Positions 29,601 to 39,200 of a stretch of 64,000 bases of DNA are shown here, piece by piece; position 1 is the first letter of the stretch; each line of letters opens with the position of its first letter. The DNA is from JBIQJD01 sp044507695. GTDB lineage: Bacteria > Bacteroidota > Ignavibacteria > Ignavibacteriales > Ignavibacteriaceae. The notes beneath the pieces are model-generated. The model saw only the letters and a program-made list of their open reading frames with translations. It ran no database searches and was not told where the DNA came from. The position numbers were made by a program, and so were the translations under genes. Where the stretch lies: the NCBI GenBank assembly GCA_044507695.1, contig JBIQJD010000008.1, positions 130,820 to 194,819 of the forward strand. The letters are read 5' to 3'.

Positions 29601-29715
29601 GAATAATATTAAGGAAGGAAATTCAATTTATAACCGCGTTAATAATTACAAAATTCTTGATACTGAAGAACGTTACGGTTTAACCGCTGATTTGGGAATC
29701 AAACTCGAATTATAA
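26695..29715 (+). CDS. TonB-dependent receptor with carboxypeptidase-like regulatory domain
   Basis: Outer-membrane active transporter (1006 aa). After a signal peptide (cut near F-A-Q) comes a beta-sandwich domain, about residues 26-110, with G-S-A-T-N-I-E-G-R-Y-S-I, then a plug with P-D-A-N-A-A-E-S-I-G-R-L-P-G-V-S and a 22-stranded barrel. That plug phrase is characteristic of proteobacterial-type sugar receptors rather than SusC. No SusD is adjacent. The position between uxaC and pectinases suggests oligogalacturonide import. AGGAG lies just before the ATG. Confidence 0.92.
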   Translation: MKIYSVRTVLLSFLILLPNSVFAQGTLHGIVSDSISSEALVGANVFLTGTSLGSATNIEGRYSISRIPEGDYTVKVSYIGYKPKEEKVTIINGRTTELNIQLSLDVIEGEEVLITGQAMGQVAAINQQRTSNTIINVVSEEKIKELPDANAAESIGRLPGVSILRSGGEANKVILRGLSDKFTYVTIDGIKIPSTDASARGLDLSTISQSSLAGIELFKALTPDKDADAIAGSINLITKKAPAEREIRAEMKGGYNRLMNSVKQYDFSFRYAERYLDDLLGMQLSGNIESRIRSNERINLNYDQSLNNQTDYEISDFILEFNDEIRERNGISVILDMNTPDDGTLKLSGIYSGTKRDYLYSSRDYPSGGGIIGNASGVTYSFRDREQEIETFNSSLTGNNNLFTLKLDWGASFAQSVSDFPYDYTINFFEPSDVNSGMKNTPHIKTNPEVLIPYAHNNFLAATIYNAFYNTQKNYDKEQTAFLNISREYVLGDLLSGEIKGGGKYKVKRRSNDNTTTFAPYYLGNWYAYEKLPDGTIREKNFAGSYFEEFYQRYKESPTNNKASFSEFLDAVPGSRELYDLYNLYPLINRDKLRQWYELNKYGTDQNGNQVEYNFDSTARRNYYDITERVSSAYIMNTLNFGQKLTFIAGLRIEYEDNLYNATYSPGQFGGFPVLSGGLIRDTSSNYTENIVLPNFHLNIKPTEFINIRLAAYRALARPDFNFRLNSAYAWRGTDVSSRKELYMGNPKLKTAKSWNFEINTSFFGNEIGLISLSAYYRSITDMFHMLNGINTQGDVLLKHFGLTAPSIHEGTYQLTIPYNSPHPTKVWGFEFEHQMNFHFLPGLLKNIVLSYNASIVRSETFLYSTTIDTIIYYLDDFPGIPFYRYQDRVIEVKQQLEEQPKFYGNISLGYDIGGFSGRISLFYQSEYNLSFTASGRGDQIVNPFTRLDLALKYQFTEYLAATLSISNLNNIKEGNSIYNRVNNYKILDTEERYGLTADLGIKLEL

Positions 29716-29774
29716 TTAAATAAAATCATTTCAAAATTAATTCATCATTTAAACATTAGATAAATTCTCTTATA

Positions 29775-29784
29775 GAGGAGGTGA
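29775..29784 (+). promoter_or_regulatory. Full-length Shine-Dalgarno-like sequence without a following gene
   Basis: GAGGAGGTGA matches the 16S 3'-end complement almost end to end, but no start codon with a meaningful frame follows. It lies in the 169-bp leader of the next gene, whose own strong site AAGGAGG is at 29874-29880, four bases before the ATG. A third purine run (GGGAGG) lies near 29830. It may act as a ribosome standby or RNA-stability element. Confidence 0.35.
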
Positions 29785-29884
29785 AATCAAAGAGAAAACA
29801 ATTCTTTTAATTCCATATTTCCGGTAAGCTTACACGTATGGGAGGTTCGTCATAAACAAAGTTTTCATATTTTAAGGAGGCTTT

Positions 29885-31579
29885 ATGTTAACTAAAAAAT
29901 ACCTTTCCTCTCTTTGCTTGCTGTTCTTTTTATCATCAATTGTTTACGCACAAAGTATCAAACAATTAATTCCTTACAACGGAACACCAGAATCATATTT
30001 TGCTGCGCAGATTAAAGCTGATACTGCAGCAACAGGCGGGCTGCTGCCTGACCGCGTTTACGCATTGGAAAGAGGGCAAATTTATCTGAACACAGAAGTT
30101 TTCAATGTGGATTCCGGACAGACGCTGCGCCTTATTTCAACCGGTGAAGGAAGAAAGCCTGTTATATTCCAGTATCCAACAGGTACAGGCGCAAATCCTC
30201 ATCAGCCGCCGGGAAACCTTTTTGTACTCCGCGGCGGAAATCTGGAAATGAGCAACTTGATTGTTTCCGGTTTCTTTGAACCTGTTGATACAAATATTAA
30301 TAATGTTCAGGGCGGATTAATAAACACTAATCAGCCCGGCACTTCAATAACAATTGATGGCTGCATTTTAACTAATATAAATGGCCAGCACATCAGAACG
30401 GGAAGTGCAACCAACCTGGTAAAAGTTACAAATACAATTTTTGCAAACATGGGCGCGCTTACTACTTCAAACTTTGGTGCTGGCAAAGGATTGGATTTAC
30501 GTGAAGCTGCATGTGATTCACTTATTCTTGTAAATAACACATTTGTAAATTATCAGGATCGTCCCATCCGCCATTACAATTTTGGAAATCCACTGGCAGG
30601 AACTGGAAATATAAATTACTGTTTGATTGATCATAACTCATTTGTAAACGGAATGGGTTTCCACGGCTTGCTTTCTCTTGGTAATGTTGGATCCGAAGTG
30701 ATAATAACAAATAACCTGTTTTATGATGCATTTGCCGCCGGTGAAGATGAAAATGAACCTAACGGAACGCGCGCAGCAGAATGGGCTAACACAGGTGAAA
30801 CTTATCCCAATGGAACTAACAGAATGGTTTGGATTTTTACCGCACCCAATGATACAACTCAATGGACTGTAAGCAATAATTATTATGTTGTTTCAGATTC
30901 AGGGCAGGCTTTTCTTGATGCAAATGGATTAAATGTCGGCAGTCAGCTTTCATGGCACATCAACAGCAGGCTTGGTGCTGATTCTGTTAATGCATTTACG
31001 ATGGCCGATCTAACTCTTACAAATATTCCTAAACTGATGACGAACCTAATGAGATGGTACCGCTCACCATCAGGAGGAAATTTTACAAAGAATACACCTA
31101 ATTCTGCAATCTTTAACTGGCGTACAGATGATATGGACAGAAGAGGTTACAGATATTATTCAGATACACTTGATGCCTCTTACTCAACAACTTCTGCCGC
31201 TTACACCGGTTCACTCGGCGGTTTCCCGGTTGGTGATTTGAATTGGTTCCCTGATAAGAAAACTGAATGGGAAGATTGGGTTACAGATGTGGATGATCAG
31301 GTTAATTATGTTCCTTCTGCTTTCAGTCTTGAACAGAATTATCCGAATCCGTTTAACCCTTCAACTCAAATATCATTTAATCTTGATAAGCCGGGATTTA
31401 CAACCTTAGTTGTTTATAATGTTATAGGACAAAAAGTTGCAACTTTAGCATCTAAAGAATTATCGGCGGGAAGGCATACATTTTCTTTTGATGCAATAAA
31501 CCTTTCAAGCGGAATATATTTTTATGAACTTGAATCGGGCGGAAACAGAGCAGCAATGAAAATGATATTAATGAAATAA
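29885..31579 (+). CDS. Secreted right-handed beta-helix protein with T9SS sorting domain
   Basis: 564 aa. It has a signal peptide (cut near V-Y-A-Q), then a parallel beta-helix region, about residues 60-350, recognisable by repeated I-x-N-N-x-F/L rungs such as V-N-N-T-F-V-N and I-T-N-N-L-F-Y. The C-terminal about 85 residues are a type IX sorting domain with E-Q-N-Y-P-N-P-F-N-P and the ending M-K-M-I-L-M-K. It is probably a polysaccharide lyase or carbohydrate-binding helix protein acting on pectin, because the next three genes are pectinases. I see no diagnostic catalytic motif that fixes the family. A strong AAGGAGG precedes the ATG. Confidence 0.8.
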   Translation: MLTKKYLSSLCLLFFLSSIVYAQSIKQLIPYNGTPESYFAAQIKADTAATGGLLPDRVYALERGQIYLNTEVFNVDSGQTLRLISTGEGRKPVIFQYPTGTGANPHQPPGNLFVLRGGNLEMSNLIVSGFFEPVDTNINNVQGGLINTNQPGTSITIDGCILTNINGQHIRTGSATNLVKVTNTIFANMGALTTSNFGAGKGLDLREAACDSLILVNNTFVNYQDRPIRHYNFGNPLAGTGNINYCLIDHNSFVNGMGFHGLLSLGNVGSEVIITNNLFYDAFAAGEDENEPNGTRAAEWANTGETYPNGTNRMVWIFTAPNDTTQWTVSNNYYVVSDSGQAFLDANGLNVGSQLSWHINSRLGADSVNAFTMADLTLTNIPKLMTNLMRWYRSPSGGNFTKNTPNSAIFNWRTDDMDRRGYRYYSDTLDASYSTTSAAYTGSLGGFPVGDLNWFPDKKTEWEDWVTDVDDQVNYVPSAFSLEQNYPNPFNPSTQISFNLDKPGFTTLVVYNVIGQKVATLASKELSAGRHTFSFDAINLSSGIYFYELESGGNRAAMKMILMK

Positions 31580-31600
31580 TATTTTCTTCATACAGTTCCG

Positions 31601-31627
31601 GGAAGCATCCACTCAACGGATGCTTCC
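31601..31627 (+). terminator. Intrinsic terminator or attenuator inside the pectinase run
   Basis: A perfect 10-bp GC-rich stem, GGAAGCATCC (31601-31610) with GGATGCTTCC (31618-31627), closes a 7-nt loop and is followed by the T-rich run TTCTTCATTTT. It starts 22 bp after the beta-helix gene and would lower read-through into the lyase genes downstream. Confidence 0.8.
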
Positions 31628-31652
31628 TTCTTCATTTTATTGATTAAATATT

Positions 31653-32984
31653 TTGCACAAAAAAATCTATCTAACACTTTTTATTTTTTTTCAGATTAAT
31701 TTTTATATCACGGCACAAGTTCCTGCTTTTCCCGGCGCTGAAGGTGATGGAAAATTTACTTCAGGCGGAAGAGGCGGAAGAATAATTGCTGTTACAAATT
31801 TGAATGATGATGGCCCGGGCAGTTTCAGAGATGCAGTTTCTCAGGAAGGTGCGCGGATAATCATCTTTAAAGTTTCCGGAACAATTGAACTTCAATCAGA
31901 ATTAGAAATTAAAAATGGAGATATTACTATTGCGGGACAATCTGCTCCGGGTGATGGAATATGTATCAGAAATTATCAAACAACAGTTAATGCAGAAAAT
32001 GTAATCATCAGGTTTTTGCGCTTTAGATTGGGTGATGAAAAAAAACAAGTTGCGGATGCATTAAGCATTATGAATTCTAAAAATGTAATTGTTGATCATT
32101 GTTCTCTAAGCTGGGGTATTGATGAAGTTTTTTCTTTTTATGATAGTGAAAATACTACGATGCAATGGTGCATTATTTCGGAATCGCTTTGCAATTCATT
32201 TCATCCGAAAGGAGAACACGGTTACGGCGGCATTTGGGGAGGAAAGAATGCATCTTTTCATCACAACCTGCTTGCACATAACTCAAGCAGGAATCCAAGA
32301 TTTAACGGAAGCCGTACAAAATATTCCCCTGAAGAGGAGAACGTAGATTTCAGAAATAATGTAATTTATAATTGGGGTTTTAACAGCGCCTATGGCGGAG
32401 AAAGCGCTTCATATAATCTGGTTAATAATTATTATAAAGCTGGTCCTGCTACACATAAAAAAATAAAGAATAGAATTATTGAACCATGGGATGATGAGAG
32501 CAAATGGTATATTAGCGGAAATTATGTTGATGGATTTCCCGAAACAACAGATGATAATTGGAACGGCGGTGTTCAGGGTGATTATGCTGATGAATCAGAC
32601 CTCCGTTCATGTGAACCATTTGAGCATATTTTAATTCCCGAGGAAGATGCACAAACAGCATATGAAAAAGTTCTGGCACATGCAGGAGCATCTTTAAAAA
32701 GAGATAAGATTGACGAAAGAATTATCCGTGAAGTTAAAGAAGGAATTGCAACTGTTAACGATGGAATAATTAATTCTCAAACCGAAGTTGGCGGATGGCC
32801 TGAATTAATTTCCGCTCCAGCAGCGGCTGATAGTGATTCTGATGGAATGCCGGACGATTGGGAAATTACAAACAATCTAAATCCTGATGATTATTCCGAT
32901 GCTTCACTCTTTTCACAAACAGGCTATACATATATTGAAGATTACCTGAACAGTTTGGTTATTCTTCCTGAAAATGAAAAATGA
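31653..32984 (+). CDS. Pectate lyase, PL1-like
   Basis: Secreted lyase (443 aa) of the Bacteroidetes-type PL1 group. The start is a TTG at 31653, giving a signal peptide that ends near I-T-A-Q. The mature N-terminus F-P-G-A-E-G-D-G-K and G-G-R-G-G-R are family hallmarks. Calcium and substrate residues appear in V-D-H-C-S-L-S-W-G-I-D-E, and the catalytic arginine region is S-S-R-N-P-R-F-N-G-S-R. The C-terminus has a D-S-D-S-D-G-M-P-D-D-W-E calcium-binding repeat but no T9SS tail, so it may stay periplasmic or be surface-held another way. It would cleave polygalacturonate by beta-elimination. Confidence 0.88.
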   Translation: MHKKIYLTLFIFFQINFYITAQVPAFPGAEGDGKFTSGGRGGRIIAVTNLNDDGPGSFRDAVSQEGARIIIFKVSGTIELQSELEIKNGDITIAGQSAPGDGICIRNYQTTVNAENVIIRFLRFRLGDEKKQVADALSIMNSKNVIVDHCSLSWGIDEVFSFYDSENTTMQWCIISESLCNSFHPKGEHGYGGIWGGKNASFHHNLLAHNSSRNPRFNGSRTKYSPEEENVDFRNNVIYNWGFNSAYGGESASYNLVNNYYKAGPATHKKIKNRIIEPWDDESKWYISGNYVDGFPETTDDNWNGGVQGDYADESDLRSCEPFEHILIPEEDAQTAYEKVLAHAGASLKRDKIDERIIREVKEGIATVNDGIINSQTEVGGWPELISAPAAADSDSDGMPDDWEITNNLNPDDYSDASLFSQTGYTYIEDYLNSLVILPENEK

Positions 32985-33015
32985 AATTCTATCCAGCAAA
33001 TAATAAAAGTGATTT

Positions 33016-34794
33016 ATGCTTAAAATACTATTTCTCAATTCGTTTCTTATTTTGTTTTTTTCTTTTTCATTATTAACAAATGCTCAAATGTTTGTTTCTC
33101 CTTCCGGTGATGATAATAATCCCGGAACAATTGAGCAGCCATTTAAAACTATTTCAAAAGCTGTTTCACTTGCAGGGCCTGATTCAATCATTTATCTGCG
33201 CGGCGGAGTTTACCAGGTTAGTGAAACAATCAGACTAAACAAATCAGGCCAGCCGGAGAAGCGCATAAAATTATTTGCTTATCCCGGTGAAAAACCTATT
33301 CTTGATTTTTCTTCCCAGCCATTTGGTTCAAGAGGAATTCAGATATCACATAATTATTGGCACGTGAAAGGATTGACGATTCGCTCTGCCGGTGATAACG
33401 GAATCTATATTTCCGCGTGGTATACGATTGTTGAAAACTGTGATATATCTGAATGCAAAGATACCGGGCTTCAAATCGGCGGCGGCGGAAGTTACAATCA
33501 AATAATTAATTGCGATTCATATTTCAATGCTGATCCCGGTCAGGGAAATGCTGACGGCTTTGCTGCAAAACTTGATGTTGGAACGGATAACTATTTTTAC
33601 GGATGCCGTGCATGGCAGAATTCCGATGACGGCTGGGATGGTTATTTACGCGGTGCAAACAATATAAACACCACTGTTGAAAACAGCTGGTGCTTTGCTA
33701 ATGGTTATTTAAAGAGCGGATCACCAAGCAATGGAAACGGCAATGGTTATAAAATGGGCGGCGGAGATAACGGAAACAATTTAAGACTTTCAAACAACTT
33801 TACTCTTATTAACAGCATCGCATTCGATAATCGTGTCAAAGGTTTTGATCAGAATAATAACAGAGGCTCAATGAAGCTGTACAATTGTTCTGCTTACCGC
33901 AACGGTACAAATTATTCTATTCCTTCTTTTATTAATGAAGATAAAACTGCAGAAATAATTAATTCTGTCGTACTTGGTCAGGCAGGAAATATTGCCAATC
34001 ATGTTGTGCAGCAGACAAACAGCTGGCTTGGGTTCACTGCCGCAGAAGAAGATTTTATTTCAATTGATACAACAGGTATGCGCGGACCGAGAAAAGCAGA
34101 CGGCAGTCTGCCGGATGTTGATTTTCTGCATCTTTCAAAAGACAGCAAATTAATTGATGTTGGAACTGATATTAACTTACCTTTCTTTGGAAGTGCACCT
34201 GATCTTGGTGCGTTTGAATATGATCCCACCGTTCCGGTTGAATTGGTCTCATTCACTGCAAATATTGATGGCGGGAAAGTGATTTTGAACTGGATAACAG
34301 CAACCGAGATAAATAATGCCGGATTTGAAATCCAAAAAGAAATTAATAAAGAATTTATTACGGTTGGATTTATTGCAGGTGCCGGAAACAGCACCGAAGT
34401 CAATTCATATTCTTATACAGATGAACCGCAGCAGTTTGGAAATTTACGCTACAGAATTAAGCAGATAGATTTCACCGGTGAATTCACTTTTTCTGAAATA
34501 GCTGAAGTAGAATTTTACCAGCCTGTAAAATTCTCATTGGAACAGAATTATCCAAATCCATTCAATCCTACGACAAATATTGAATATTCAATTAAGGAAA
34601 AAAGTAATGTTACATTAATTGTTTATAACATGATTGGTGAAATGGTCTCGGAATTGGTTAATGAAGTAAAATCTCCCGGAACATATCACGTAAATTTTGA
34701 TGCAGCTGTTCAGGGGCTTTCAAGCGGAATATACTTTTACACATTAACCCAGGGAGAGAATAAAATTTCTAAAAAGATGATCATCCTGAAATAA
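33016..34794 (+). CDS. Pectate lyase, PL9-like, with T9SS sorting domain
   Basis: 592 aa: signal peptide (cut near T-N-A-Q), a ten-coil beta-helix, a linker, and a C-terminal T9SS domain with E-Q-N-Y-P-N-P-F-N-P and the end K-K-M-I-I-L-K. Residues match the PL9 active site: calcium aspartates in N-A-D-G-F-A-A-K (Asp180) and N-S-D-D-G-W-D-G-Y (Asp204, 205, 208), and the catalytic lysine in R-V-K-G-F-D-Q-N (Lys275). It would be exported to the cell surface to cut polygalacturonate. It lies 31 bp after the PL1 gene. Confidence 0.9.
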   Translation: MLKILFLNSFLILFFSFSLLTNAQMFVSPSGDDNNPGTIEQPFKTISKAVSLAGPDSIIYLRGGVYQVSETIRLNKSGQPEKRIKLFAYPGEKPILDFSSQPFGSRGIQISHNYWHVKGLTIRSAGDNGIYISAWYTIVENCDISECKDTGLQIGGGGSYNQIINCDSYFNADPGQGNADGFAAKLDVGTDNYFYGCRAWQNSDDGWDGYLRGANNINTTVENSWCFANGYLKSGSPSNGNGNGYKMGGGDNGNNLRLSNNFTLINSIAFDNRVKGFDQNNNRGSMKLYNCSAYRNGTNYSIPSFINEDKTAEIINSVVLGQAGNIANHVVQQTNSWLGFTAAEEDFISIDTTGMRGPRKADGSLPDVDFLHLSKDSKLIDVGTDINLPFFGSAPDLGAFEYDPTVPVELVSFTANIDGGKVILNWITATEINNAGFEIQKEINKEFITVGFIAGAGNSTEVNSYSYTDEPQQFGNLRYRIKQIDFTGEFTFSEIAEVEFYQPVKFSLEQNYPNPFNPTTNIEYSIKEKSNVTLIVYNMIGEMVSELVNEVKSPGTYHVNFDAAVQGLSSGIYFYTLTQGENKISKKMIILK

Positions 34795-34810
34795 TTTAAA
34801 CCGGTGAAGT

Positions 34811-36202
34811 ATGAAAGAATTTAAATCACTGCTGATTGTTTTTATCTCTGTAATTACGCTGCAGAATTTTATCTGCGCGCAAACCAGCGGCTGGGATTCT
34901 GTTGAGGAAATATTAAAAAATATTGTCCCGCCTGAATTTCCTGATAAAGAATTTTTAATCACGGATTTCGGTGCAGCCGGCAACGGGGAAACAGACTGCA
35001 CTAATGCATTCAAAAAAGCAATTGAGGTATGTTCAGCAGCAGGCGGCGGAAAGGTAATTGTGCCGGAAGGCGTTTATTTAACAGGAGCAATTTATTTAAA
35101 GAGCAATGTAAATCTTCATATTTCTGAAAATGCAATTGTGAAATTTTTTACTGATGATGAAAAATATCTTCCTGCTGTTTTTACAAGATGGGAAGGCGTT
35201 GAATGCATGAATTATTCGCCGCTGATTTATGCTTATGAAGAAGAAAATATTGCCGTAACGGGAAAAGGAATTCTCGATGGACAGGGTGATAATTCAAACT
35301 GGTGGAGCTGGAAAGGAAAAAAAGAATTCGGCTGGGCTGAAGGAATGCCAAATCAAAATGAAGGAAGAAAAAAACTTTTTGAGATGGCAGAAAATAATGT
35401 TCCGCCAGCTGAAAGGATTTTGGGAAAGGGATTTTACCTGCGTCCGAATTTTTTCCAGCCGTATAAATGCAAAAATGTTTTAATTGAAGGTGTAACTTTT
35501 AAAAACTCACCAATGTGGTTTATTCATCCGGTTCTTTCGGAAAATATTTCAATTCTAAATGTAACTGTGGAAGGCCTCGGACCAAATAACGATGGATGCG
35601 ATCCGGAAAGTTCAAAAAATATTTTAATTAAAAATTGCTTCTTCAATACAGGAGATGATTGCATTGCAATTAAATCAGGCAGGAATAATGATGGCCGCAG
35701 AATTAATGTGCCGGGTGAAAATATTATTGTTCAAAACTGCAAAATGAAAGAAGGACACGGCGGAATTGTAATTGGCAGTGAAATATCAGGTGGAGTAAAA
35801 AATGTTTTTGCAGAAAATTGTGAAATGAACAGTCCAAATCTTGATCGTGCTTTAAGAATAAAAACCAATGCTGTACGCGGCGGAGTTTTAGAAAATATTT
35901 ATATGAGAAATGTAAAGATAGGTGAAGTAAAAGAAGCAGTACTAAAAATTAATTATTACTATGAAGAAGGTGCTGAAGGAAATTTTATGCCTGTTGTACG
36001 AAATATTAATCTTGAAAATGTTACTTCAGAAAAAAGTGAATACGCAGTGTGGATAAAAGCATTTGAAAATTCACCGGCAGCGGAAATAAATATTAAGAAT
36101 TGTGACTTCAATAATGTTGAGAAAGAAAATATACTTGAGAATGTAAAAGATATTGAAGTAAAATCAGTAAAGATTAATAACAGAGAATTTAATCTAAATT
36201 AA
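34811..36202 (+). CDS. Polygalacturonase-like glycoside hydrolase, GH28
   Basis: 463 aa with a signal peptide (cut near I-C-A-Q) and no T9SS domain. All four GH28 motifs are present: N-D-G-C-D (Asp261), G-D-D-C-I-A-I-K-S-G (Asp282, Asp283), G-H-G-G-I-V-I-G-S-E (His316) and R-I-K (Arg349-Lys351). The N-terminal D-F-G-A-A-G-N-G-E-T-D-C-T start is also typical. It would release galacturonate from oligogalacturonides, probably in the periplasm. It lies 16 bp after the PL9 gene. Confidence 0.93.
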   Translation: MKEFKSLLIVFISVITLQNFICAQTSGWDSVEEILKNIVPPEFPDKEFLITDFGAAGNGETDCTNAFKKAIEVCSAAGGGKVIVPEGVYLTGAIYLKSNVNLHISENAIVKFFTDDEKYLPAVFTRWEGVECMNYSPLIYAYEEENIAVTGKGILDGQGDNSNWWSWKGKKEFGWAEGMPNQNEGRKKLFEMAENNVPPAERILGKGFYLRPNFFQPYKCKNVLIEGVTFKNSPMWFIHPVLSENISILNVTVEGLGPNNDGCDPESSKNILIKNCFFNTGDDCIAIKSGRNNDGRRINVPGENIIVQNCKMKEGHGGIVIGSEISGGVKNVFAENCEMNSPNLDRALRIKTNAVRGGVLENIYMRNVKIGEVKEAVLKINYYYEEGAEGNFMPVVRNINLENVTSEKSEYAVWIKAFENSPAAEINIKNCDFNNVEKENILENVKDIEVKSVKINNREFNLN

Positions 36203-36256
36203 AATTCAACATTCATCCCCAGAATTCCGGCAAAAAATTTAATTGAGAAAAGAACT

Positions 36257-39200
36257 ATGAAGAAGAGAATCAATTTTAAACCGGCAATAATTTTACTCCT
36301 TTTAACTCTTTTCGTTTTTTCATCTTTTTCATTTGCACAGAAAAGCAAGATTGAAGGCGTTATCAAGGATGCTGAAACAGGTGAGCCTTTGTTTGGTGCC
36401 AATGTTGTTTTACTTAATACAAACCTTGGTGCTGCAACAAATATTGAAGGAAGATATTTTATTATAAATGTTCCTGCCGGAACCTACGATGTACAGGCAT
36501 CAATGATTGGCTATGCCAAAAAAATTGTTGTTGATGTCCTTGTTTCACCGGACAGAGTATCAAAAGTTGATTTCGAATTGAGTTCAGATATTATTCAAAG
36601 TGAAGAAGTAATTGTTGTTGCACAAAAGAATGTACTTCATAAAGAGGTTTCAAATACCCAGCTAGTAGTAACAGATGAACAAATCCTAAACACTGCAGGA
36701 ATAAGAGATGTAAATGCATTCCTTGAGAAACAACCGGGCGTCTCAACAAATAACGGATTTCTTGAAATCCGCGGCGGCTCTGCAGATCAAACCGGAACAT
36801 TTATAAATGGAATGTCTTACAACAACGCAGCAGTTGGAAATGCAGAAACTGCAATTCCGCTCAGTTCAATTGATCAGGTTTCACTTCTTTCAGGCGGATT
36901 TACTGCTGAGTATGGAAATTTCCGTTCAGGATTGATAAATGTTACAACAAAAACAGGCAGTAAAAGTGAATATCATGGTACTATTACTGTTTCAAGAAAT
37001 GTTCCTCATTTAAAAAGATTTGGTCCTTATTTAAGTGATCCGTTAAGCCCTGAATTAGCGCCTTATCTTGATGCATCAATTGCATTTGAAGGAAATCCTT
37101 TATTTGATGGATGGAACAGAAGAGCGGAGGAATTTAACCAGGGAAGACCGCCTGAAAATCAGGCAGCGCCGCTTGATTATTATTTGCTTGCTGCATGGAT
37201 GCACATGGCATATCCTGATTATGATGGACTTGCAAAACTTGGTTACACTGTGCCCGAGGAACAACAAAAATTATTTACAGAACATGCTCGTAAGGAAGAA
37301 GGAATAGATGCAAATATTGATGCTGGTTTCGGCGGACCTGTTCCATTTATCAGCAAATATATTGGTGATGCAACATTTTTTATTTCACACAATGCAAAAG
37401 AAAATTATTACATAGTGCCGGTAAGCAGAAGAAGCCAGCAGAGCTTTGTTACACTTGCAACGATTAAATCATATCCTTCACCTTCATTAACATTAACACT
37501 CAACGGAATGTGGCGCAGACAGCTTGGTGTAAGCCCATTAAAACCTGCTTTCGGTGATTCACCTAATGCTGATCGTGAAGGCGGCTTTATGCCAATTGAT
37601 AATCTTAAATATTTTGCTGCTCTTTCAAACCGTGATGAAGGTGTTAATTACTGGTTTGATCCGCCAATCTTTCCTCTGCTTGATCAAACAACACAAATGG
37701 GAGGATTTAATTTAAATCATGTTATCAGCAATACAACTTTCTGGGAATTTGCCGCAAGTTATCTTTCAATAAAAGATCATTCACCAACCGGTGATAACAG
37801 GAATCCTGCTATCTTAACAAACTTCGGACCTTTTCCTGTAACCGAAATGCCTTATGGCAAACTTCAGTTTGCCCCAAATAACAGGGTGATTTACATTAGT
37901 GGAACAGATACGATTGATTACACTTATCCAAATTATGATGCACTGCCCGGAGTAAGCAGAAGATTCAGGGGTAAAGAAGGTGATCTTTATACAAATGTTC
38001 ATACACAGCAATTAAGGCTAAAGTTTGATCTTGTCTCTCAATTTGGTTCTCATCATTATTTTAAAACAGGAATTGAATACAACCGTATAGATATAGACCA
38101 TAAACTCTGGTTAAAGTGGAACAGAACAGGCCCATACAATTCTTTTGAATATAATTATCACCGCATACCCAGCCAAACAGGATTTTATCTTCAGGATCAG
38201 ATAAGTTATGAAGGAATAAATGCAAACGTTGGATTCAGACTTGATTATTATTACGGCGGCGGCGGTAAATGGCCGATGGGAGATCCGTATGCAATTTCAT
38301 TCACTTCTACATTTGGCGGTGCACCAAGAAATCCCGGTGCTGCTGCAGATTCATTCTATGCAATACTTGCAAGCGGAAGATCATTAATATGGGAAAAATG
38401 GGAGGAGTATGATAAGGAACATCCCGGATTTCTTCAGCCGATTAAAAATCATTTAACATTCAGCCCGCGTTTGGGTGTTGCTTTTCCGGTTACTGAAGAT
38501 TCAAAATTTTATTTTAATTACGGGCACTTCAGATCAAATCCTCCTTATTATTCAATGTTTTTATATAAATACAGATATGATAAGAACGGATTATATGAAA
38601 TGTCCAATCCAAATCTTGAACCTCCCAAAACAGTTTCTTACGAGCTTGGATTATCCTACAATGTTTATGAAAATATAATTCTCAACCTTTCCGGTTATTA
38701 TAAAGATGTAACTGGAGAGAACGGAGATATTAATTATCAAAATGTTGATGGAACAGTAGATTATGACCGATGGGAAAGCAATAATTATGAAGATATTTTT
38801 GGTTTGGAATTAAATATTACAAAGAATGATAATTCATGGTTAACCGGCTGGCTTAACTTTAATTATATGCTTAAAAAATCAGGTTACACAGGATTGGCAA
38901 CCTTATCTGAAACACGTATTGATGAAGAGAGAATAAATCTTGCTGCTGGTTCTGTTGAGAGATTTTTACCAAGACCAGCACTTAATGGTAATATCACTTT
39001 CCGTTCTCCGCATAATTTATTTGGAGCAGGATTATTGAGTGATGTATTTGCTGATTGGCGGGCAACATTTTTTGTTGAATGGAGTGCGGGAAATTATTTT
39101 ACATTTAATCCTTTGAACAAACAGCACTTGAGTAATAATCTGCAGTGGCCTGATTACTACATGGTAGACTTCCGTCTGAGCAAAACAATTCAACTGCTTG

